Source: Peptoniphilus lacydonensis (GTDB taxonomy: Bacteria; Bacillota; Clostridia; Tissierellales; Peptoniphilaceae). Taken from it: DNA of 64,000 bases. The notes under the pieces are model-generated. The model was not told the origin of the DNA. It saw only the letters and a program-made list of their open reading frames with translations, and ran no database searches. Below are positions 19,129-25,493 of this stretch, in pieces. The position numbers and the translations under genes are program-made. Where the stretch lies: positions 154,001 through 218,000 of the forward strand of contig NZ_FNWF01000002.1 of NCBI RefSeq assembly GCF_900106515.1. Reading direction: 5' to 3'. The first letter of the stretch is position 1, and each line of letters opens with the position of its first letter.

Positions 19129-20889
19129 TTATCTTCTAACCTCTCTCGTAGAATTTTTAAGATCTTCTAAGATTTCTCCTTCAAAATAAGGACTTAACTT
19201 TTCATAAACTTCTTTGTGATAAGAATTTAAAACTTGAAGTTCCCTGTCAGTGAGTAAACTTATATCAATTGCGTCTAACTCAAAAGGGCAAAAACTAATT
19301 GTTTTAAATTTATAAAAAACTGAATCCACAGTTTCAGAGTCAAACACAACTCTTAAAATATTTTCAATTCTTATACCATGTTTACATTCTTTGTAAACAC
19401 CTGGTTCATTAGAAACAATCATATTAATCTCCATCTCTGTAGCAGGAAGGCCACGTGATATCCTATGAGGTCCTTCGTGAACTGATAAAACAAAACCAAT
19501 TCCATGACCTGTTCCACATTTGTAATCTTGTCTGTCTTGCCACAAAGCATATCTGGCAATCCCATCAAGTGTAATATCATAAGTTCCTTTTAAAAACACA
19601 GTATCCATTAAATCTAAATGAGATTTTAAAGTTAAAGTATAATCTCTAATCTCTTCATCTGTAAGTTCTCCCATGGCAATAGTTCTTGTTATATCTGTTG
19701 TTCCAGAAAAATATTGTCCACCAGAGTCAACTAAATAAAATCCCTTCGTTTTTATCTTTGCATTTTGTTCTTTTGTTGCATTATAATGCATCATAGCAGC
19801 ATTTTCCCCATAGGCAGAAATTGTTTCAAAAGAATTGGAAATATAAAGAGGATCCTCTGCCCTAAAACTGTCGAGTTTCATTGCAGCCTCATATTCATTT
19901 ATCTCTTTCTTTTTAACATTTTCCTTTAACCAGTGAATGTATTTAAAAAGATAAGCTCCATCTCTTATATGAGTCTTTTCAATATTTTTTATTTCAATAT
20001 CATTTTTAACAGCTTTTAATTTTTCAGAAATATTTTCTCCGAAAACTATTTTATTTTTTTCGTAAACACTTTTATAAATTCTTTCATTAATAGAATTTCC
20101 ATCCAAATAAATTTTTTTATCTTTGTAATTTTCTAAATAATCATAAAATTCAAAGTAATCCCTTATCTCAATAAAATCACAGATTTCATCTTCAATATTT
20201 TTAATTTTTGATTTATCAATAAATAAAATTACTTTCTCGCTTTCAATAATCATAAAAGAAATTAAAACTGGTGTGTCCTTTATATCCATACCTCTAATAT
20301 TTAAAGTCCAAGCAATATCAACAAGCGAAGAAACTATTGTCATATCAGCCCTTTTGTCCTTTAAAATCTTTCTAATTTCAGAAACTTTATCTTCACGAGA
20401 TTTACCAGCATACTTCACATCAAGAATAAAGGCATCTTCACTTGGAAGAGGATATCTATCTTCCCAAAAATCTTTTATTAAATCTACATCTAAAATTTTT
20501 ACATTTTTATCTTCTACTTTTTGTGATAGAGAATTATAACTATTATGGGAAAAATATTCTGTGTTTAAAGCTAAATTCATATTTTCCTTTATATTTTCTT
20601 TTATCCATTCATCATAATTTAAAACTCCAGCAAGTCCTTGTTTTTTTAATTTAAAACCAGAATCTTTTATTTGGTTTTCAGCCTGAATAAAATATCTTCC
20701 ATCAGTCCAAAGATAAGCCTCATCCATTGTAATAACGGCAGTCCCTTGTGAACCAGTAAAACCAGTTACAAACTCTCTTTCTTTAAAATAATCTGGGAGA
20801 TATTCCGAACCATGAGGATCATTAGTTGGAACAATATAAAAATCAATATTTCTTTCTTTCATTTTTTCTCTAATTTTATTTAAAATCAC
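19129..20889 (-). CDS. pepP: Xaa-Pro aminopeptidase (three-domain M24B peptidase)
   Basis: This cytoplasmic metallopeptidase removes an N-terminal residue preceding proline. It is the long form of 586 residues: two creatinase-like N-terminal domains (1-300), then the pita-bread catalytic domain. The five metal ligands are visible in DSGGQYFSGTTDITRT (two Asp), GTGHGIGFVLSVHEGPHRI (His), SNEPGVY (Glu) and HGIRIEN (Glu). The start is GTG with AGGATG eight bases upstream; the nearby ATG is followed at once by a stop in its own frame. It heads the pepP-uvrC-hprK unit and probably starts a new transcript just past the repeat at 20937-20976. Confidence 0.93.
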   Translation of the reverse strand: MILNKIREKMKERNIDFYIVPTNDPHGSEYLPDYFKEREFVTGFTGSQGTAVITMDEAYLWTDGRYFIQAENQIKDSGFKLKKQGLAGVLNYDEWIKENIKENMNLALNTEYFSHNSYNSLSQKVEDKNVKILDVDLIKDFWEDRYPLPSEDAFILDVKYAGKSREDKVSEIRKILKDKRADMTIVSSLVDIAWTLNIRGMDIKDTPVLISFMIIESEKVILFIDKSKIKNIEDEICDFIEIRDYFEFYDYLENYKDKKIYLDGNSINERIYKSVYEKNKIVFGENISEKLKAVKNDIEIKNIEKTHIRDGAYLFKYIHWLKENVKKKEINEYEAAMKLDSFRAEDPLYISNSFETISAYGENAAMMHYNATKEQNAKIKTKGFYLVDSGGQYFSGTTDITRTIAMGELTDEEIRDYTLTLKSHLDLMDTVFLKGTYDITLDGIARYALWQDRQDYKCGTGHGIGFVLSVHEGPHRISRGLPATEMEINMIVSNEPGVYKECKHGIRIENILRVVFDSETVDSVFYKFKTISFCPFELDAIDISLLTDRELQVLNSYHKEVYEKLSPYFEGEILEDLKNSTREVRR

Positions 20890-20936
20890 ATAATCACATC
20901 CTAAAGATATATTATCACAAGGATAAAATAGAGCAA

Positions 20937-20976
20937 AGAAAAAAGTCCGGCAAAATAAATTTTTAACCGAACTTTC
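20937..20976 (-). repeat. 40-bp direct repeat, copy A, also a transcription terminator
   Basis: This 40-bp sequence recurs without any mismatch at 25435-25474. Read on the minus strand it forms a hairpin (AAAGTTCGG paired with CCGGACTTT, one G-U pair, 15-16 base loop) followed by TTTTTT, so it is a functional-looking terminator for the small gene ending at 20995. Flanking sequences of the two copies differ, so the identity stops sharply at both ends. Confidence 0.9.
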
Positions 20977-20994
20977 TTATATTTTTAAATTTTC

Positions 20995-21225
20995 TTATTT
21001 ATCTGATTCAGTATAAATTTGCGTAGGTCCATTAGCCCCACCAATCATTTCTACCTCACCATCTTGAGTCATTTTATTCCACTCCTCTTTGGAAATTTCT
21101 CTATTAAGTAATTTTTCCATTTGAGTTTTTGTCAAGCCCTGATTTTTCTTTGCAATAGTATTATTTACGAAAAATCCAGCAAAAAATGACAAAAATATAA
21201 GAAAAATAGCTAAACCTTTCTTCAA
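20995..21225 (-). CDS. Small secreted or membrane-anchored protein ending in a GGANGPTQIY motif
   Basis: A 76-residue protein starting at TTG behind GGGAGGTG. Residues 4-22 are one hydrophobic segment after two lysines (signal peptide or anchor, leaving most of the protein outside the cell). A charged middle (LTKTQMEKLLNREISKEEWNKM) is followed by EMIGGANGPTQIY at 59-71. The last part resembles the GGADGPT motif of region IIIa in the beta subunits of sodium-pumping decarboxylases, with Asn replacing Asp, but nothing else of that membrane protein is present. Short Clostridial proteins with a similar motif exist as far as I recall; their role is unknown to me. It ends the island operon and is followed by the repeat terminator. 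Confidence 0.75.
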   Translation of the reverse strand: MKKGLAIFLIFLSFFAGFFVNNTIAKKNQGLTKTQMEKLLNREISKEEWNKMTQDGEVEMIGGANGPTQIYTESDK

Positions 21226-21296
21226 AATTTCACCTCCCTTTATGGAATTCTAGCACTAGTAGTCATTCTAAATTATCTGATTTTTCTACAATATTT

Positions 21297-21695
21297 TTAA
21301 AATAAAAAATAATATGCAATACCCCACCACGTGTAACTAATATATACTAAAAAAAGTAATAGTATCAGCAGGATAATTTTAATAATTAAAGCTTGATTGT
21401 CCTTGAAATTTTTCTTAATAACATAAAAATCTATAGTTTTATATCCTCCAAATAAAATAGGAATATTAATTATAATGCACATTAACTTTAGATAAGTATT
21501 TATAAATTTATCGGAACCTAAAAAGTCAATATTATATTTACTGCCTAAGTATTTAAGCCCAACTAATAATATTAAACTTATTATTGAAATTCCATACATA
21601 GTTCTTTTTTTATTTGTGCGTCTATTTAATAAATAAACTAAAATTAAGTATATTATTATACTTATAATATATATTAAAAGCTGTTTTGTCCTCAA
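21297..21695 (-). CDS. Hypothetical four-helix membrane protein
   Basis: I do not recognise this 132-residue protein. It contains four predicted membrane segments (about residues 5-22, 33-52, 65-85 and 103-122) separated by short basic or polar loops (NRRTNKKR, KKNFKDNQ) and ends in SYTWWGIAYYFLF. It starts at a TTG with GGGAG seven bases upstream and follows the frameshifted secreted gene by 23 bp. The two flanking genes encode exported proteins, so it could be an immunity, export or anchoring partner; that is inference from context only. Confidence 0.6.
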   Translation of the reverse strand: MRTKQLLIYIISIIIYLILVYLLNRRTNKKRTMYGISIISLILLVGLKYLGSKYNIDFLGSDKFINTYLKLMCIIINIPILFGGYKTIDFYVIKKNFKDNQALIIKIILLILLLFLVYISYTWWGIAYYFLF

Positions 21696-21718
21696 CTTAT
21701 ATCTCCCTTTAATATCTA

Positions 21719-22218
21719 TTAATCAGTCCACATTCTTCCATCACTGACATATAAGGAAACACTGTATCCACTATGGTTAGCTGTATATTGTGTTGATGAA
21801 GTTGTAGTAAAATAACCACCTCTTTTCCTATTCAAAGTAATATCATATCCTCTTAAAATTTTGTTTCCATTTCCACACTTCGGATCTACCAAAGCAACAT
21901 CTGCTGTAAATTGAATTCTATTACCATCAATCTCTTTGTACACATAAAGACCTCTTACATTAGAGTAACATGTACCAGAATCCCAGCTCCCTCCACTATA
22001 ATCATAAGACTGTATTTCAGGAAGCAGAATAGCACCTGATTCAACTATTGTTCCATCATTAATGTATCTTGCTTAACAAATTTATTTTCATTTTCTTCTA
22101 ATATTATAGTTTCTACTACTTCTGAATTATCATAGTTTTGAATAGTTTGATCATCTTTTGCTAATGTTACGTTTGGAATTAATATTAAAACTAATAATAA
22201 GCTAATAATTTTTTTCAC
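21719..22218 (-). pseudogene. Secreted protein gene broken by a frameshift
   Basis: The 5' part starts at a GTG at 22218 behind AGAGGTG and encodes a clear signal peptide (KKIISLLLVLILIPNVTLA) and an acidic stretch, then stops at 22045. A second frame (-1 relative) is open from about 22075 to 21719 and continues the protein: INDGTIVESGAILLPE, then SGGSWDSGTCYSNVRGLYVY and a Ser/Thr/Gly-rich beta-type C-terminus ending YSVSLYVSDGRMWTD. The overlap of the two frames lies at about 22045-22075. Repaired, it would be a secreted protein of about 165 residues of unknown family. I saw no slippery heptamer that would suggest programmed frameshifting, so a mutation or a sequencing error is more likely. 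Confidence 0.65.
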
Positions 22219-22271
22219 ATATATCACCTCTACATTTAAAAATACCTATTTTATATTTACTTTTATTAATA

Positions 22272-22799
22272 TTAATTACAAAAAATTAACTTAGCAGCCC
22301 TTGCATAATTAATCTTTGCAGTTCCACTTCCATAATTAATTATTTCCTCCAATGCATTACAAAACCTTTCATTGCAAATAGTATTGTCTCCTCCCCAGAC
22401 ATAACACCTATCATGGTTTTGGCATGCTGCATCTAACTCATCAATTGGAGTTTTATCCCAGCCATCATTACCTTTACCGCAATAATGACCATATCTACCT
22501 AAACTACTTGAACTTTTAAAAGAATCTAATCTTAACCCCTTACTATTATAAATAAAATCATTATTTTTATAGCTTTCGGTAATTTCATTTACTATTTTTC
22601 CAACTTCTATTACATCTCTAGAAGCTTTATCTTTTTGAGCTTTTTGTATATCAAAATATACATATCCTTCTTTATCCTTTAAAATATAGTTCTTAGCTTG
22701 CTTAATAATTAAATCTTCTTGGTCATAAAGATCAGCATTTGTAGAAGATGCAAATACCATGTTATTAAAAATAAATATGAAGCTGATTAAGAACATCAA
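22272..22799 (-). CDS. Secreted phospholipase A2-like protein
   Basis: The C-terminal half holds the phospholipase A2 signature: GRYGHYCGKGNDGWDK (calcium-loop-like YCGxG), then DELDAACQNHDRCYVWGG, where HD of CxxHDxC is the catalytic His-Asp pair. Several more cysteines (TICNERFCNAL, IFCN) could form disulfides. The family hydrolyses the sn-2 ester of phospholipids with calcium. The N-terminus is hydrophobic and ends in VFA-SS, a signal peptide. The TTG at 22799 has no ribosome binding site and gives a signal without positive charge; an in-frame AUU at 22832 would add YKKKLILVINL and sits 12 bases after AAGGA, so the real start may be there. Activity is inferred from motifs only. Confidence 0.8.
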   Translation of the reverse strand: MMFLISFIFIFNNMVFASSTNADLYDQEDLIIKQAKNYILKDKEGYVYFDIQKAQKDKASRDVIEVGKIVNEITESYKNNDFIYNSKGLRLDSFKSSSSLGRYGHYCGKGNDGWDKTPIDELDAACQNHDRCYVWGGDNTICNERFCNALEEIINYGSGTAKINYARAAKLIFCN

Positions 22800-22813
22800 G
22801 TTTATTACTAATA

Positions 22814-23158
22814 TTAATTTTTTCTTATAAATGCTTTGAAAGTTTCCTTTTTTGGATCATTCATAGCTATAAAATGATTGGATTTTTGAGGGATACTATC
22901 AATACTAATAGTAATTATTTTTATATTACTCATATCTTTAATATTATGATTTTCTAAATAATTTATTACTTCATCACAATTTGGACACCAAGAAGCCCAA
23001 AATATTATTATTGTTTTGTTATTTTTATCCAATATATCGTAAAGATCATGGATTTCATTATCTTTTACATATATAAAATTTGGCACTCTACTACCTTTTT
23101 TTAAATTTAAAAATCTTTTATCTTTGTAAGCTATTTGAATCTCCCTATTAAGATCCAT
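22814..23158 (-). CDS. Thioredoxin/TlpA-like protein
   Basis: A 114-residue protein with the redox motif FWASWCPNCDEVINYL (CPNC, about residues 55-60) preceded by KTIIIFW and followed by IKIITISID, which matches a short thioredoxin fold of the TlpA/ResA type. The annotated ATG has no good ribosome binding site, and no signal peptide is visible, so it may be cytoplasmic or its true N-terminus may differ. The stop overlaps the likely start of the phospholipase-like gene. Its neighbour is a cysteine-rich exported protein, so a role in disulfide formation or reduction for the island products is plausible but unproven. Confidence 0.7.
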   Translation of the reverse strand: MDLNREIQIAYKDKRFLNLKKGSRVPNFIYVKDNEIHDLYDILDKNNKTIIIFWASWCPNCDEVINYLENHNIKDMSNIKIITISIDSIPQKSNHFIAMNDPKKETFKAFIRKN

Positions 23159-23182
23159 ATTACTAATAAACTTACTTTTTTT

Positions 23183-23458
23183 TTAATCTTTCAAATTAAA
23201 GTATGCTTTGTTACCTAATAAAATAATATTATTTTTAGAAGTTTCTTTTCCAAAAACAAATATTACATTTTCTTTTTCATCTATAATATAAACATCTTTT
23301 GTTTTAGCATTCCATCTAACTTCATAACCACTTTTTTCAAAAAAATCTCTAACTGGTACTAATACCTCTTTATTGTTAATAGTATCATTTGCAAAAACAT
23401 TAGCACCAATAAAAAGACAACAAAATATAGTGATAATAAATAAGCATATTTTTTTTAT
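23183..23458 (-). CDS. Small secreted stalk-domain protein with apparent AUA start
   Basis: An open frame of 91 codons follows a perfect AAGGAGGAG at seven-base spacing, but the codon in start position is ATA, and no in-frame ATG, GTG or TTG lies near it. The product begins KKICLFIITIFCCLFIGANVFA, an obvious signal peptide, followed by a copper amine oxidase N-terminal-like stalk domain (VLVPVRDFFEKSGYEVRW, then TKDVYIIDEKENVIFVF). Such domains bind cell-wall or act as spacers. Either AUA is used as a rare start codon, or a former ATG has mutated and the gene is weakly expressed or dead. Standard gene callers would miss it. Confidence 0.6.
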   Translation of the reverse strand: MKKICLFIITIFCCLFIGANVFANDTINNKEVLVPVRDFFEKSGYEVRWNAKTKDVYIIDEKENVIFVFGKETSKNNIILLGNKAYFNLKD

Positions 23459-23483
23459 AAAATCTCCTCCTTAAAATAAAATA

Positions 23484-23549
23484 TCAATTGTATGACCAAT
23501 ATTTTGGGTTATTATATAACATCCTAATAGTAATCTTTCTAATTTCCAT
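23484..23549 (-). CDS. Tiny ORF of 21 codons (uncertain)
   Basis: MEIRKITIRMLYNNPKYWSYN starts at an ATG with GAGG seven bases upstream. It overlaps the preceding 13-codon ORF in another frame. It could be a peptide, or the second half of one small protein split by a frameshift. No family is recognised. Confidence 0.25.
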   Translation of the reverse strand: MEIRKITIRMLYNNPKYWSYN

Positions 23550-23580
23550 TCTTATACCTCTGTGGATTCAAATATCTCAT
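23539..23580 (-). CDS. Tiny ORF of 13 codons directly after blaR1 (uncertain)
   Basis: MRYLNPQRYKNGN starts at an ATG preceded by AGGAGGAG that overlaps the stop codon of the BlaR1-like gene. The ribosome binding site is stronger than those of most neighbours, which argues for real translation, perhaps as a coupling leader or a peptide. No family is recognised. Confidence 0.3.
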   Translation of the reverse strand: MRYLNPQRYKNGN

Positions 23581-23589
23581 ATACTCCTC

Positions 23590-24963
23590 CTATCTTACAT
23601 AACTACTTATGTTTATTTTATAAGTCAATGGATTCTCAGACTCATTATCTATAATAACTCTATAACTACTTCCAACAAAGGCTTTAATTTTTAAATTTAC
23701 TCCTTGATAATATCTTGATTCATATATTATGTTTCCATTTTCTTTTATTACTATTCTATAATCTACACCGCCTCTACAATACATTTCACTCGTTCTTATA
23801 GTAAATCCATTATGGTCTTTTCCAAAAATTGAATTCATGTTGAATGTATAAAAATCACTTGAAGCTCCTGCTAATTTTCTATTTTCATCTATGTTAGCTG
23901 ATCTTAAACCATTAGTTGGGATTTCATATAAATCTAACTTCTCATACTCTTCATCTGTTATTTCTTTAACTCTATTGTCCACATTTACATAAACTTCTTC
24001 TATTCCTTTTGTATCTGATATAACTTCATTTTCGTCTACTACTACGGCATTTGTAATTACTGGTATGTATAACATTAATAAAAATACTAAAGTAAATGTA
24101 CCTGACATTGTTTTTTTCCAATTTTTCATCGTCAACATCCTTTCCTTAGTTGGACTTAAATTTAAGACAAATTTATCATTTTCTCTTTGCCTTTCTATCA
24201 ATTTAAGCAGTGACTGGCAATAATTTTTCCTATTTTCTAAGCTATCTCCTATTTTTCCTATAACTATTTGGTCGCAGTTTATCTCTATATCTTCTTCAAA
24301 ATATCTTAAACTAATTATTAAAAAAGGATTATACCAGTAAAGACATATTATTAAATTTTTTAAGTGACTAAGTAAAATATGATATTTTTCTATATGTACT
24401 AGCTCGTGAGTTAATACATGGTCTAATAAATCCCAGTCTTTCAAAATGCTTTTTTGTAAAATTATTTTAGGTCTAAATATTCCATAAGTTATAGGGGTGT
24501 CTATTTCATCATTAATATAAACTTTCACTTCTCTTTTTATATTAAATTTTTTTAGAGATTCATTTAAATGAGTCCTGTCTTTTAGTTCAATAGAATTGCT
24601 TATAACTCTTTTAAATTTTATAAATTGATATACTGTATAAATAATAACTAAAATTGAGCCTACTATCCTATTAATCCATGATAATGATGGAAATTTATAT
24701 GTAATATTTATTACTGCTTGATTTATCAAAATTGATGGTGCAAAAATTATTTTTATAAATTTTGATCCTTCATAGGTTTCTAAACTGAATAGTATATCTT
24801 TTGGAAATATTAAATATATTAAGAGAAGAGTCCATAATATGGTATTGGCACCTTTAATACTTTTTAAATTTAATCTCTTTCTAAAAATTAAAATTATAAA
24901 TATTATTAAAATAGACTTTAAACTTTTATAAAGAAGTGCTGAACTTACTAGACCTATTCTCAT
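23590..24963 (-). CDS. BlaR1/MecR1-type M56 membrane metalloprotease sensor
   Basis: The N-terminal 300 residues match antirepressor proteases: membrane segments near 1-25, 40-60, 78-95 and 100-120, the zinc motif HELVHIEKYH (about residue 185) and the downstream acidic ligand helix ISLRYFEEDIEINCDQIVI. After LSPTKERMLTMKNWKK there is a last membrane segment (about 278-300). The remaining 150 residues would be outside the cell but show no penicillin-binding fold or SxxK/YxN motifs; they contain YTFNMNSIFGKDHNGF and MYCRGGVDYRIVI and look like a small beta domain. The signal sensed is therefore probably not a beta-lactam. It overlaps blaI by 4 bp and stands first in the row of exported-protein genes. 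Confidence 0.88.
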   Translation of the reverse strand: MRIGLVSSALLYKSLKSILIIFIILIFRKRLNLKSIKGANTILWTLLLIYLIFPKDILFSLETYEGSKFIKIIFAPSILINQAVINITYKFPSLSWINRIVGSILVIIYTVYQFIKFKRVISNSIELKDRTHLNESLKKFNIKREVKVYINDEIDTPITYGIFRPKIILQKSILKDWDLLDHVLTHELVHIEKYHILLSHLKNLIICLYWYNPFLIISLRYFEEDIEINCDQIVIGKIGDSLENRKNYCQSLLKLIERQRENDKFVLNLSPTKERMLTMKNWKKTMSGTFTLVFLLMLYIPVITNAVVVDENEVISDTKGIEEVYVNVDNRVKEITDEEYEKLDLYEIPTNGLRSANIDENRKLAGASSDFYTFNMNSIFGKDHNGFTIRTSEMYCRGGVDYRIVIKENGNIIYESRYYQGVNLKIKAFVGSSYRVIIDNESENPLTYKINISSYVR

Positions 24964-25343
24964 TTTTCTAACTTTTCAAAATCTTTAATTATATTTTTCA
25001 TCTCTTGAACTTCTTCTTCACTTATTTTTTTATCCTTTAAAAATGTTTTACAAAAACTTATAAAAGAATTTTGAAATAATTTATCTATGGCTTCTTCTCT
25101 TTGTTTTTCCAAAGCTTCTTCCCTTGTGACAATTGGTTTTATTGTGTATTTAGGATATCTTCTGGTTATTGCTCCCTTTTCTAAGAGCCTCCCAAAAAAA
25201 GTGTAGCAAGATGTTTTACCCAAGTCATATTTTTCCTTTAATACTTTTGATAATTCTAGAGCTTGGATTTCTCCATTTTCATCTAAGCATTCACCTTCCC
25301 ATAAAACTTCCATTACCATTAATTCTCCATTTGATAGTTCCAT
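24960..25343 (-). CDS. BlaI/MecI-family transcriptional repressor
   Basis: A winged helix-turn-helix of the penicillinase-repressor family: ELSNGELMVMEVLWE at the N-terminus, then ALELSKVLKEKYDLGKTSCYTFFGRLLEKGAI as recognition helix and wing. The C-terminal half (from about residue 75) is the helical dimerisation region that BlaR1-type proteases cleave. I start it at the ATG at 25343 because GAGGTG lies six bases upstream; the GTG nine bases earlier is part of this ribosome binding site. It is directly followed by the M56 protease gene and presumably represses its own operon from the promoter at 25395-25423. Confidence 0.88.
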   Translation of the reverse strand: MELSNGELMVMEVLWEGECLDENGEIQALELSKVLKEKYDLGKTSCYTFFGRLLEKGAITRRYPKYTIKPIVTREEALEKQREEAIDKLFQNSFISFCKTFLKDKKISEEEVQEMKNIIKDFEKLEK

Positions 25344-25394
25344 TTTTCTCACCTCTTATTATTTATTATTGCTAGCATTTATATTTTCGCCTTG

Positions 25395-25423
25395 AGTATA
25401 GAGTATTGTTTTACCTTTGTCAA
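25395..25423 (-). promoter_or_regulatory. Promoter of the island operon (blaI-blaR1 and following genes)
   Basis: Minus-strand TTGACA (25418-25423), a 17-bp spacer and TATACT (25395-25400): a near-perfect promoter. The hexamer ATACTC occurs twice with one base between (25394-25406), overlapping the -10 box, and is a candidate repressor contact. The usual TACA-N2-TGTA BlaI operator is not present. Confidence 0.75.
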
Positions 25424-25434
25424 GTTTTAATAAT

Positions 25435-25474
25435 AGAAAAAAGTCCGGCAAAATAAATTTTTAACCGAACTTTC
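25435..25474 (-). repeat. 40-bp direct repeat, copy B, also the terminator of the histidine kinase gene
   Basis: Identical over 40 bp to 20937-20976 and in the same orientation. Here it lies 20 bp after the stop of the upstream histidine kinase and forms the same hairpin plus T-run on the minus strand. The island promoter starts 12 bp further on. Confidence 0.9.
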
Positions 25475-25493
25475 CTTTAAATCTTGTTAAATT

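Noticed and set aside
22045..22075. Programmed ribosomal frameshift in the secreted island gene
   Set aside because: No X-XXY-YYZ slippery heptamer in the right phase and no clear downstream pseudoknot; a mutation explains the data more simply.
23590..25343. Beta-lactam resistance operon
   Set aside because: The sensor protease lacks the penicillin-binding SxxK, YxN and KTG motifs in its external domain and no beta-lactamase or PBP2a gene lies nearby.
20937..25474. Insertion sequence or integron-like mobile element
   Set aside because: There is no transposase or integrase gene and no terminal inverted repeats; the 40-bp direct repeats are terminators and too long for a target-site duplication.
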